The position numbers and the translations under genes are program-made. Of a stretch of DNA of 64,000 bases, positions 1 through 11,423 are shown piece by piece (within the stretch, counting starts at the first letter, position 1; each line of letters begins with the position of its first letter). The stretch covers positions 2,232,001 through 2,296,000 of the forward strand of contig JALGAS010000004.1 in the NCBI GenBank assembly GCA_023078685.1, read 5' to 3'. Below the pieces are notes generated by a model, which searched no databases, was not told where the DNA came from, and saw only the letters and a program-made list of their open reading frames with translations. This stretch comes from Neopestalotiopsis rosae. Its lineage: Eukaryota > Ascomycota > Sordariomycetes > Amphisphaeriales > Sporocadaceae.

Positions 1-81
1 GGCCAAGAGGAGCTGACGGCAGCGCTCGAGAAGGTGGAGCTGGAGCAGAAGTCGGAAACGCCAGTTGAGGCCTCAGCATAG
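1..81 (+). CDS. C-terminal end of an acidic protein (partial)
   Basis: The frame starting at base 1 is open and ends at TAG 79-81. It encodes 26 residues, rich in Glu and Ala and ending in PVEASA. The rest of the gene lies outside the window, so no family can be named. The composition suggests a charged, probably disordered tail. The call as coding rests only on the open frame and composition. Confidence 0.4.
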   Translation, partial: GQEELTAALEKVELEQKSETPVEASA

Positions 82-1681
82 AGAGTCGCGCGGGCATGCA
101 TAGAAAAAGAGCATCAAGGGTCAAGAATCGGCGTTATTGTTTCTGGGAAGGGCATCGACTATCAAATCACGATTTGGGACGGAGGTCTGTTTGTTTTTGG
201 TTGTTGAAAGATACTCAAAGTCGGTTCGGTCGGCGACGGCGTTATGGAGTTCAAGCATATTCGAAGAGTTGCAAAAAAGCGCGTTTGCGCACATCACGAC
301 GTGGTTCTAAGCTATCTATAGATAATTAGCATATCATCAAAAGCAAAAAGAAACTCGTAAAAATTATACAGTGGTCTTCTCTCTGCTGAATGTGACATAC
401 CTATAAGTACCTGATTGATGACTCTTATCTACTTACCTGGCATATTGGACCAAGCAAGCCATCGAAGGTAACTGAAAGGTGGTGACGGTCTCAATAGTCG
501 TCAGGCACTGATTCAGGATCCAATATGCCCTTGACTGCCGTGGCCAGGGGACGAGCCCTTTCGAAGCAGATGCGAGGCCATCATCGAAGACATCTCGACG
601 TTTCTCGCAAGACGTTGAAACAATGCAAAGAGCCGCAACTGCACTCTAACCCAAAAAGCGTGGTTGCTTGGCCCGGGTCATGAGGGGAAAGCATCTTTGC
701 AGCACCAGAAGGAATTGTGATTGGACAAGTTTGATCCCCCGAGTGGGGTCCCTGCGTCGATCACCAACTTCCCATTCTGGAATTGTTTAGTTTTGTGTCT
801 TTTAAGCTTTCTACTTCTGAGACATGAAATAGGAAGTGACGCTCTTGAGTACTTTTCCCATCGTTCCTGCCAAATCAAACTCGTTACGATGAATCAATCT
901 GCTGGCGTTTGGTCGAATGATTGCGATAATTTTCAAGCTGTGACATGAAACTCTTCTTTCGCCTATTCGCCTGTGTTCGTCCGAGCACCAATTGGACAGC
1001 ACTTCAAGTGTTTCGGCACCTATAATCTGCCGCTTAGCAGCTATAGGTCGCGATAACTTTAGGGATGCCGGATAACCGCTCACATCGACGTCCTCACGAT
1101 GTTGCCAAGCGCCAGCATTGAGGCCAGGTTTCCTCTCCCCCGCTGAGATCTACCCGGAAGATCTTCTACGACATCGAAACGCTGGGGGATCTTGCGCCCA
1201 AGCGTATGAAGCCTGTGTTTCGATTTCATCTCAACTTTCTGTCGGCTGTGTCTGGTACGACACAAAGAGTCTCGCAACACTTAGCTTACACTCGCACCAT
1301 TAGCAGTCAACAAAACGCAAGGGTCCGTGGCATCATGTCTGGAACTATTGCGATTGGCTGCACCATAAGTCATGGGCCAGCTCTCGGGTATAACGCCCGA
1401 ACCCCCAGGTGAACCATCACGACCTGTCAAAACCCTCGGACCGCCGACACGATCCCCGGCTCATGAATATCCGATCGCTTGTCAACGCTTGGCAGGTTCT
1501 GCTGATTTTCGCTTCAAGCCCCAGATGCCATGGTCACATGTAGATATATGAAGCTGGAGGCTCCATGCCTCCTCGTGGTTCTTTCTGGGGGCTCGGGTTC
1601 GTTGAGCGAGTCTCCCATATCTTATAGTATTACTAATAATTATACCGCTGCTTGGTCGGCTTTTTCTTCTTTATCTTCGAC
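82..1681. other. Intergenic region, no gene seen
   Basis: About 1.6 kb between the partial gene and the fasciclin gene. Only short open frames on both strands without recognisable motifs. The last 100 bases form the likely promoter and leader of the fasciclin gene. Confidence 0.5.
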
Positions 1682-2977
1682 ATGTATCTCCGAAGCCTAA
1701 TACCAGCTTTCGTAGCCATTACGGCTGCCGAGCCCATCACTAATATCTTGGCTGCCAACAGCAATGAGCTCAGCACACTCACTTGTTAGTCGCATACATT
1801 TCCCAACATCATATAGGATTCGCCCACTGACAATCACCTCACAGCTTTACTGGGAACTGTACCCGAGCTCACAAATGCGCTGTCCACAGCAAGGAACATC
1901 ACCGTGATCGCGCCGAGCAATGCCGCCTTCCAAAAGGCCATGGCGGCCATGCCCGACCTGGCCACTATGGTGAAGAACACGACTTTTCTCACCGACTTGC
2001 TGGAGTATCACGTTGTGCAGGGACTGGTCTCGTCGTCCATGTTCTCCACGACGCCCATATTCGCATCCACGGCCCTTCAGCTCCCTCCCTCGTCCAACGT
2101 CGCTGCAGGGACGACGACAAAATCCCAAATGGTCGAGCTCGTCAAGTCTAACGCCGACGCCCTCGTACTGTCGGGCTATAGGCAGGCGTCGCGCGTGACA
2201 CAGGCGGATCTCTTCTTTGACGGCGGCGTGCTGCATATTGTCGATAGCGTGCTCTCTCCGCCCGACGCGACCTCAGCTACGGCCGTCGACACGGGTCTCA
2301 CATCACTGGCTGGTGCCCTCGCGAAGGCCAATTTGACGACAGGCGTTGACGCCTTGCGCGATGCCACCATTTTTGCGCCCTCCAACGCCGCCTTTGTCCG
2401 CGTTGGAAATGTGGTTGAGGCCGCTGGGCCTGACCTTCTCTCTGATGTCCTGGCATACCACATTGTACCCGCCGGCGCCGTCCATAGTAGCGAGCTGATC
2501 GCAAGGGTACGCGCTGCTGGTGGTAATAATGTGCAGCTCGCCACAGTCGAGGGCGGTACGCTAGCAGTCAGGGAGGTTAATGGGCAATTGTATGTCAATA
2601 ATGCCAAGATTACGCTGGCCGACGTTTTGACGCAAAACGGTGTTGTTCATGTTATCGACAAGTGAGTTTCTTCTCAAGCCCGTGGTCTTGATTTTGGGCT
2701 ACAACACTTAGAAAAGAGGCTGACCAAGAATTCTTGCAGTGTTCTCAACCCTCACGCCACGACAGTGGTTCCAGATGCCTCGAGAGCCACGCCCGTCGCC
2801 GACTTTGCTGGTGCCAGTGCTGTCAAAGAAGCCCCCTTTACCTCGGCCGTCTCGCCCACAACCACCATCGTCCCAGTCACTGTGGCTCAGGCCGCCGGCC
2901 AGCATGCCGCCATGCCTACGGTAGCAGCCCTCATGGGTGCCTTTGGAGCAGCAGCAGCAGCAATTGTTAACATGTGA
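1682..2977 (+). CDS. Fasciclin (FAS1) domain protein, secreted and probably GPI-anchored
   Basis: Three exons (1682-1784, 1845-2661, 2740-2977) give about 385 residues. The N-terminus (MYLRSLIPAFVAITAAEP) is a signal peptide. Two FAS1 domains follow: the first begins LLGTVPELTNAL and contains TVIAPSNAAF, and the second contains TIFAPSNAAF and ends in the family motif VHVIDNVLNP. That last motif is restored only by splicing the second intron, which supports the model. A Ser/Thr/Ala/Pro-rich linker leads to a hydrophobic C-terminus ending AAAAAIVNM, as expected for GPI attachment. Fungal FAS1 proteins act at the cell surface or wall in adhesion; a specific role here is not shown. Start chosen because it opens directly into the signal peptide. 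Confidence 0.88.
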
Positions 2978-4405
2978 TTTCCTTGCTTCGAGTATATAAT
3001 ACATCTCTTTTGTGTTTCGCATATAATCCCTAGAATGCCATCTAGACGGCGGTAGACAACCAAAGAGGTAACACAAAGACTACAAGGGAGCATATAGTGC
3101 TGTTTAAAATGTATATATTGGCATGATAATGATATTCCCCCAATACTCCCAGAATTGCAGGATGGTCTGCGTTTGTCATCCCTAAATCAGATTTGGTGAC
3201 TCGGACGTATTTCTATTGATGTCAGCAGTTGGCCCAGGATTCAACAATTCCCATAATCAGGAACGAAAGAAGCTCCTAACTTTACAATCCTTTAGCGGCG
3301 CAATTATAAGTATTGCTGAATCGAGCACCAGCCTGGTCGACATTGAAATATTCATGCCCAAGAGCACAGAGCAGTCAGGGCTTGAGTGTACTCTTGATCA
3401 GGGCCACTCGCCAATAACAAAAGTCGACTATTGGGCTTCTAATCACTCTCGTTACAGAAGGTGTGGACCCTCATCGTGTAATTCACTATCCTGTATGGCA
3501 CTCCTTGGACCGAAGTTTGTACATGGCGATTGCAATCTACATCATGCCCTTGCCTGGAATCTTATAGTTCACACGATAATTTGAAAGACAACAACTCTCA
3601 CTTTTACAAACACGACAAAGTGGGCAGGAAGTATTTTATTGTTTATGCGGTAGCACTGCACTATAAGCACAGATTCTCCGTCAGACCAAGTCTGCGGCCC
3701 AGACTGTATCTAGACAATGCTTCTTGCTGCGACACCATCCTTTGGAAGCAAGCCACGACGTAGATGGCATATTTGGCAGCCCGAAACGTGCGGTGCTTTT
3801 CGTCCGCTTCATCTTCCAATGCCCAGCAACGACGAATGACATGGATTCAGGGGGTTTCGCAAGGGCGCTCACTTGAGACTACCCTGGGCATTGTCTACTC
3901 TCTTCTTTCTTCATCCGCTACTCGTCTTAATCCCGATTACATGACTTCGTGGCCTCTTTTGCTCGAGCAATGGGCGTACATGATATGTTCTTCTCTAAAC
4001 CTGGTAGACGTAAATCTTATCGGCTGCTTTGCCGCGACCGAAACTCCGCAGCAACGGGAAGGGGATACATGGTGGGGGTGAAATCAAGTGTAGGTGTATG
4101 CCGTGTAGTGTCTTGGGGTATGGGGGATCAAAAGGGGTATTGCATTAAGGTAGGGGAATGGATTTATATACACATGTCTCATTCAGGTGGGCGATGGACG
4201 ATGGGGAGGCGGTAGAGGGACAATTGGTAGAGAGGGCCGAGACCATTGCCTTGTGATGTGCGAAGCTATGATGTAGTAATCGGCTTGGCTTTCTTGACTG
4301 CGCTCGGGGTTGGTGCGTATCTTGAGGGGGCAATGACGGGTGAGGCCATGGAAGTCCATAGATCAGGCTGTGCAGGTGCAGCACCCGTCACTAGGAATGA
4401 ACTTC
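2978..4405. other. Intergenic region between convergent genes
   Basis: Contains the 3' ends of the fasciclin gene (+) and the importin-beta gene (-). Open frames in it are short and show no family motifs. No RNA gene recognised. Confidence 0.5.
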
Positions 4406-7400
4406 TCAAGGCTGCGCCATGACGGCTTGCTGACCACCAAGCTGGCGCTTAACCTGCTCCCTAGCCCACCGAGCAGTGTCAATTGTGCGTGGCTGGAATT
4501 CGCGGTTGGTCTTGGTCTCCTTGATCATAGCAGTCAACCAATCCGAACGGAAAGCCTCGACCAGTTCACCACCGGGGTAAGCGTCGGCAATGTCACTAAA
4601 GTTGATAATGGTTAGCTATGCACATTGGAGACTTAGATTCGGCGTTGGAAATACGTACCCAATAACACCCATGGCAGAACGCATCAAGGCCTCACTACGG
4701 TTCATGTCCTGAGAGATGATGTTGAGGAGCTGGAAGATGGACTGCACATATGGCTGAAGAGCTTGAGCTGGAGACAAAGTTAGCAACTGTGTCAAATGAT
4801 GAAGAAATGTGATGGACATACTCTTGTTGCTCATCTTCATGGCGCCAATGATGCCGCCCCAGGCATCCATGATCCCCTCTCTGAGAGAGATGACGTAGTC
4901 GTACATCTCATAGCTTCCGTCAGGACTGGCAGTAACAGTAGCTGCCTGCTGCAGAACCTGAGCGACGACAGAGAGGTAGGTCTCGAAGTGGCCACCAATA
5001 GCGTTGGCGATATCACCGAAGCATTGCAGGATGGCCGGCTTGAACTGGTTACCCAAAGCGGGGCTCTGTACATTTGGTCAGTCAGTTTCAATTTACAGGT
5101 GATGAAAAAAATGCAGATAATACGTACTCGGAGGTTGTTCAGGAGGTAGTTCATGAAGTTGTCGCAGTAGGGCTGGCTGCGCTCGTTCAAAGAACGGGTA
5201 ATGTCACTCACGAGGCCAATAGCCATCGCGCACAGACTGGGCTCGTCGGCATTGCCCAGTGCGTTGTACAGGAAGGGGGTAAAAGCGTCCATGTACTTGG
5301 CAAAGTCATCCTCCATGGCGTTGGCCAGGCCGCTGATCGTGGCAAAGATAGCCTCGGGAACAGTAGACTTGCCAGAAGTGTTGCTAAGGATCTGAAGAGA
5401 AACCTGCATGATGCGGTCACCCTGGGGAGCAATCTCCTTGTCCAGGCGCTGGATGATAGATTGCAAGACAGTGTTCAAACTGGTCTTCATCTCCTCAAGA
5501 GCAATCTTGTCCTCAATGCTGACAACTTGGCTCTGCAGAGGAATCGTGTCCTCAAGACGCTTGATGATAACATCCGAAAGAGAGGCAATAGCCGGGAAGC
5601 TGTCGGTAGCGGCATGCTGGACGAAAGCACTAAGGACCTCGTAGGCGGTGGTGCGCACGGTGGTCTCGGCCTCGGGTCTGGCTGTGACATCGAGCAGGTT
5701 GGAGACGCTAGCGTTGAAGTGAGGAGTGATCGGGTTGGAGGCAGCGTCCAGATCGCCAGAGAAACGCTCGGCCAGGTTCATCAGAGCCCAGCAGCAAGAG
5801 CTTGCCATCTTAGGGTCGTTGACACCGGCAAACAGGGCCCGGATCAGGGGATCCAGGTGAGTGGTGGGATCAATAGCCTCGGAACAGGCCTCAGTGATGC
5901 GACCAAGCGCGTAGGCAGTAGAATCCTTGACCATGGTGTTGCTGTCCTCCATCATCGTGATCAGGACCGGCAGGGCCTGCTTGACAATGGGCTCAAGAAC
6001 CTTCTCCTCAGGACCCTCCATGATGGCACCAAAGGCAGCAACGGCAGCCTCACGGAAGTGCCAGTCATCGTGACGCAGGTTTGCCTCGACAAACTGGATG
6101 ACCGGGGGGATGATGTTGGCACCAACAGCCTGAGCATACAGCTGCAGACTCTGGTAAGCGGCGCGAGACAGGTTGTACTCATCGTCCGTTGCGTCCTCAT
6201 CCTGCTTGGTCAGCAGAAGAAGCAGTGTCGGGACAACCTCGTTGGTCGCGACTCGGGCAAAGTTGTAGAATGGTCGCATCTGATCCGAGCTCTCGACCTG
6301 AGCGTTGTCTTCCTCGATGTTAATTTCTTCCTCGCAAACGGTACTCCAGAACTCGACGGCAAGCTTGGCAACATCCTCGTCGTCGTTCTTCATTCCCAAA
6401 ATAGTCAGACCAAAGAGGGCCTTCTCCATGTAGAAGCGCATATTCTCATAATAGAGACCCATGATTCTGTTCAGGCAGCCAAAAGCGCCTTGCTGTATCC
6501 GCGAGTCGTCGGCTTGAGTAGCCTCGCAGACGACCTGCATGATGTAGTTCCGCTCACCCTCGTGCTTGAAGTTGTTACCAACGAACTCCAGCGAGTCACC
6601 AAGGGCAGAGATGGCCGACAAGCGGACCTCATTGTTGGTCTCCTCCTTGCGAGCACCCTGCACAACAGCCGTGAGAATAGCATTGGAGTGGCTAATCAAA
6701 GCGGCGCGCAGGTCGGGATCCTGGCTTTCGCAGATGTAACCGATACAGGTGAGCGATGCCTGCTTCTGGTGTGGTGCTCCGCTGCTGACATTCTGGACCA
6801 AGGTGCCCAGAAGATCGGGCCACTCGTTTCGGGGAAGTTCGATTGTGGCAACGGAGGCGATGACCTGGGCAGCAGCCTGGCCAGCTTGTGAGTTAGTCGA
6901 GGAAAGAGTTGTCAGAGCCAGAGACTTGACACGTGTCTTGGTTTCGGTATCCGTCTGTTGGAGCCATTTTGCTTGTAGTTCTTGTTGTCTGGCGAACTCG
7001 CGAGCACTGAATGCGTTCTTGAGGGCGAGACCTGCCGCAACTCGAATTTGGCCCTCGGTGCTCTCGTCCGCTAGTGCCTGCACGAGGGTAGCCAGGTATA
7101 GGGGCTGTTGAGTAGAGAAGAAACGTTAGTAAAGGCGCAAAGTAGAAGGATATTTTCTATCTCGGGATCCTGGGGTGTGTGAAAACTTACAAAGTTGTTC
7201 TCAGAGGCCTGAGTGAGCTGTTGCTCAGCGGCAGTTCGCGTAGCGCTGTCTGTTGGCGGAGAAGAGGAGTCAGCGGAAAGTGCAGCGATACCTCAAAAGG
7301 CCATCGTGGGGGAAGTCAAGGGAGGGGAGAACTTCGTGCAGCAGAAGCGCAGCAGAGGAATAGACGTACCAGGCGACAGCGAGTTGCTGAGGACAGTGTT

Positions 7401-7421
7401 GATGTCCCCGTTCTCAGCCAT
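4406..7421 (-). CDS. kap95: Importin subunit beta-1 (karyopherin 95)
   Basis: Six exons on the minus strand (7421-7370, 7249-7191, 7104-5128, 5065-4822, 4767-4659, 4595-4406) give 876 residues, close to the usual 860-880. The protein starts MAENGDINTVLSNSLSP and consists of HEAT repeats throughout. Recognisable family blocks include the early LYLATLVQALADEST, a central acidic DEDATDDEYNLSRAAYQSLQ loop, and a C-terminus with FRSDWLTAMIKETKTNREF and TARWAREQVKRQ. Importin-beta carries cargo, usually with importin-alpha, through the nuclear pore and is released by Ran-GTP. The 54-nt fourth intron keeps the frame open, so an unspliced read would look coding. Splicing it restores the family alignment. 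Confidence 0.95.
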
Positions 7422-9306
7422 GTTTGTTGACTTTTTTTTCTCTCTTGGTGATAGCCGCAGCGGGTGGCTCAAATTATGTCAAAGTGGTATCCTCTCTCCA
7501 GCGTGGGGTAAGTTGGCAAAAGAGATGGATGCGGTCCGTTCCTCTCTTGACTGGGTGATGGGGCGCAGGGCTCGGAGAGGGTATGTATCTATTGGGTGAT
7601 TGATGAAACAATACCGTCGTGCCTGCCGATTCCAAAGGAGCGCCGTGGAAAAGGATCGTGGAATAAAGTGAAGAAGAATCTGTTCGGTGGCAGATGGGGG
7701 AAAAGTGAAGGGCTCAAGAAGAAGAAGATGATGGTCGTTGATCGAGCCCTGGTTTTGGTCTGAAAGTGGAAAGGCCTTGTTCTCGTTGCTGGAGGGGCAG
7801 CTTTCGATTACTCTTAGCGGGCGGGCCTCTGTTGACTTTTGATTTTGCTCACCTTGGGTTGCCAGTCGCTTTTCTCTGCGCTGCTGGCTCTCTTAGCACA
7901 CGTCTGGGTCGAATTGTACCGCCGCAGACAAATTTTGGACCTAAAGCGGCTGCGGGGGGATAGAGATGGGCAACGATAATTTTTTTTTTTCTTGTCTATC
8001 TCTTTTTCACTTTTGACACCCTGGTCTCTCTTATTTTTATTTTCTTCTATTCACTTCTACTGGGCACTTGCTGGTAAGGTCAACGGTCTTTGGTTGTACT
8101 TGAGTCAATGTCCCCAACACCTGAACATGCACCTTGGCCGCCCAAGGCAGAGAAGAAGACGGTGAACAGTCAAAACAAGGCCCTGGGATTGGGCGACTCA
8201 CAGTGCATCTGCATCATCGGCTTACGTTCCGGGGGTACATGCCCAGAGGGAAGTGCGGAGGTAGCCATGTAGGTACCGAGAAACAAGAACCAGGCTCCCT
8301 CTTACCACCATCCCACCACACATGCTGCATTAAATACATACAGCCAGTCATCCGACTTGGTAGTGAGGGCACATGCAATTTTGCGAGTGGCTTGCAGACT
8401 GTGCAGTCGCTATGTATTTCATTACCCTCATTTGACAGAGCCGCAGTCGCTTGACTCCCGGTCATCACCTTATTCGCCCGCCCCCAATGCATGAGTATCT
8501 ACCTATTTGCATAGTGTTCGTTGAATGTGGTAGGCTGCATACTGTACTACTATCGCCCAAGGCGCCTGGATCCACGGCTTGGGCTACTGAGTCATCCAGG
8601 GCCCCGGCCGTCTCCTCTACTTGACTGGAGAGCCTTCTCTCGGGTATCGCTTTTACTTTCTTCCTCCACCTTAAAATTCCATTGATGCCTTGCCTAAATG
8701 CTCACAGCGCTCACCATGCGCGGACACTGTGCACAGTGGCGACGTAGGTACTTGTAGCGACTATCTCGAGTGCTACCTGCCATGCTGACCTGGAGACTTG
8801 CAGGACTTGCTGGCAGCTGCCAAATGGGCCCACAATATTATACTATGTCTTCAGAAGTTCATATGAGACCAGGTATTTGGTAGTACAAAATCTCAGAGCA
8901 AGACACTAAGCAGTCTATTGGAAGCCTATCTAGTTGAGCAACGTTGATGATTGTTGTATGAGCTGCGCCATTATAGTAATCTCAAAACATGACCTGGTGT
9001 ATCCATTATGCTCTGCCATTATCAAAGGCATCCCTTCGAGCTCGAGTTACTCAATATGAGAATGTAAATAAAATTCACATGTTCGTAGTTGCGAGAGTAG
9101 AATAAAATCATAGAGTACAAGGATACAATTGGATTGTGTGCATTTCTTTATTAATATCACTTTTGGCTACCGTACTCCAGGTCCTATTTGAAAGTTAAGA
9201 GACCTAATTTGCAGTTAATGGCAGACATGACAAATAACTTTTGAGGTATATGCTCAAATGACCGATGGCCACGTCAAAAGTTACAAAACTTCATGCATTT
9301 TGTTAT
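7422..9306. other. Intergenic region with importin-beta promoter
   Basis: About 1.9 kb between the importin-beta start and the Leu4 stop codon. The part next to importin-beta is rich in purine/pyrimidine tracts, including a T run near 7980, as expected of a fungal promoter and leader. No convincing coding region or RNA gene was found. Confidence 0.5.
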
Positions 9307-11423
9307 TTACAAGCCATTGGCCTTGGCCTCAAGACCGTTGACAACCTCGGATGGGGCACCATTCGTGCCATTTGTCGCATTGGGTGCCTTGATACCGCCG
9401 TCGAGGTCCAGCTCGCGGCTAAGGGTACGGCGCGGCGTAGCCTTTGAAGCGATTGGGCTTCCTGGCCGGCTCAGAACGAACTATCGAAAAAAATCAGCAA
9501 CAATGTCATGGGAAAGCGGCTGCACATGGAAAACTTACGTTGCTTGCTGCACTCAGAAGAGCAACGAGAGAGCTCTGGACGACATCTTCGTGGATACCAA
9601 CACCCCAGACCTTTTGGGGAGTACCGGAGGCTATACACTCAATGTAGGTAGCAGCCTTAACATTGCGACCCTCACCGAGAGCGTGCTCCTTGTAATCAGC
9701 CACGTCCAAATCGATTCCTATACCTTTAAGGGCGTTGGCCAAAGAGGAGATGGGTCCGTTGCCACGGCCGACGAGCTTGTACTCTTTGCCGTCAATGGAG
9801 ATGACGCCCTCAAACACACGACCAAGGTTCTTGGTGTCTTGCGTCTTGCCCTCTGTTGGGGGAAGGGGCGAGGCAGATCTGTCGACAGAAATGGAGTAAT
9901 CAATAATGTTGAAGCGGGGGTGGTCCTTCAAGAAATATGTCTCCTCGAAGAGATTCGTGATCTCGTCGGACAAAAGCTCTCTTCCGAGCTGATCGGCACG
10001 TCTTTGGACGACCTTGCTGAATGCTACTTGCAGACCACGAGGCAGGTCGAGCTCAAGCTTGCGGAGAATGATCCAGGCGGCACCACCCTTTCCGCTCTGC
10101 GAGTTGACACGGATGACTGCTTCGTATGTACGACCAATATCTTGGGGATCGAGGGGAAGATACGGGACCTCCCAGTGGCCTCCCTCATCACCTCCATTTT
10201 GCTTGCGCATGTTGAAACCCTTCTTGATGGCGTCTTGGTGAGATCCACTGAAGGCACATACGACAAGGGAACCTCCGTACGGCGCACGCGGGTGAATAGG
10301 GATCTTGTTGCAAAGCTCCACAGTATCAATCACGCGGCCCATATCAGAGAAGTCGACCTTGGGGTTGATTCCTTGTGTGTACAGGTTCAAAGCAAGGGTG
10401 ACCAAGTCGACATTACCAGTACGCTCGCCATTTCCGAACAAGCAACCTTCTACACGATCGGCACCAGCCATTTGAGCCAATTCGGCGGCAGCAACGGCGC
10501 AGCCACGGTCGTTGTGCGGGTGCAGAGAGACACAGACCTTCTCGCGCTCAGTGATTCCTGTGCAGAAGAACTCGATCTGGTCGGCGTAGACGTTGGGAGT
10601 AGACATCTCAACTGTGGCGGGGAGGTTGAAGATGATTGGGTTCTCGACTGTAGGCTCCCAGGCAGCCTTGACGGCCTCGCATATTTTGATAGCGAACTCG
10701 GGGCTCGTGTCAGAGAAAGTCTCGGGGCTGAATTCGAAGCTCCATTCGGTGCCAGCTTGCGACGGGTCGTCCTTTGTAATTGATCTGGCGTACTTGGCGC
10801 ACTTTACTGCCAGGTCAATGCTCTCCTCCTCGCTGAAGCCGAAGATGATGCGACGGAAGCATTCGCTCGTGGCCAGGTAGATGTGTAGGATGGCCTTCTT
10901 GGCACCCTTGAGGGAGTCGACGGTTCGGCGGATGAAGTCCTCACGGCAGGGCGAGAGGACCTGGATTGCGACATCGTCGGGAACGACACCGGGGGTCTCG
11001 ATCAAGCGTCTCGTAAAGTCAAAGTCGGTTTGCGAAGCCGAAGGAAACGAGACTTCAATCTCCTTGTAGCCGAGATCCACCAGCATCTTGAAATACCTCC
11101 ATTTCTCCTCGCCGTTCTGTTCTCTGGTTAATCACTTGGCCTAGTAGCTCAAGGGTTTGCTTGGTATTGTCGGTGAACTGACCATGGGGTCGACCAAACT
11201 CTGGTTACCGTCTCTCAGGTCGGTTGCCAGCCATCTCGGCGGCTTGTCGATGGTCTTAGACGGCCATTGGCGGTTGGGCAGGTTCAGAGGTACAAACTTT
11301 TTGTACTTCTTGGAGGGGTCCTGGAGCCTGGAGAGACGCAATTGATCATGTCAGCGGCACGTCCGTCGAAATAAGGAATACCGTATTCCAAGACATGTAT
11401 GCGATGGCGACTTACATAGGCAT
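9307..11423 (-). CDS. leu4: 2-isopropylmalate synthase (leucine biosynthesis)
   Basis: Four exons (11423-11416, 11327-11183, 11116-9539, 9480-9307) give about 634 residues. It condenses acetyl-CoA with 2-oxoisovalerate, the first committed step of leucine synthesis. Visible signatures are [15 protein letters not shown] near residue 35, [16 protein letters not shown], the metal-binding [10 protein letters not shown] and [15 protein letters not shown], followed by the regulatory LeuA dimer domain ([27 protein letters not shown]). The first exon is only 8 nt (ATG CCT AT) and splices to give [14 protein letters not shown], matching the family start. No clear mitochondrial presequence is seen in this form, so an upstream alternative start is possible. 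A Gcn4/CPC1 site lies 250 bp upstream. Confidence 0.95.

Noticed and set aside
5074..6891. 605-codon plus-strand frame
   Set aside because: Exactly antisense to importin-beta; its codons mirror the real gene and it shows no family motif.
9293..10783. 496-codon plus-strand frame
   Set aside because: Antisense shadow of leu4, whose minus-strand product is unmistakable.
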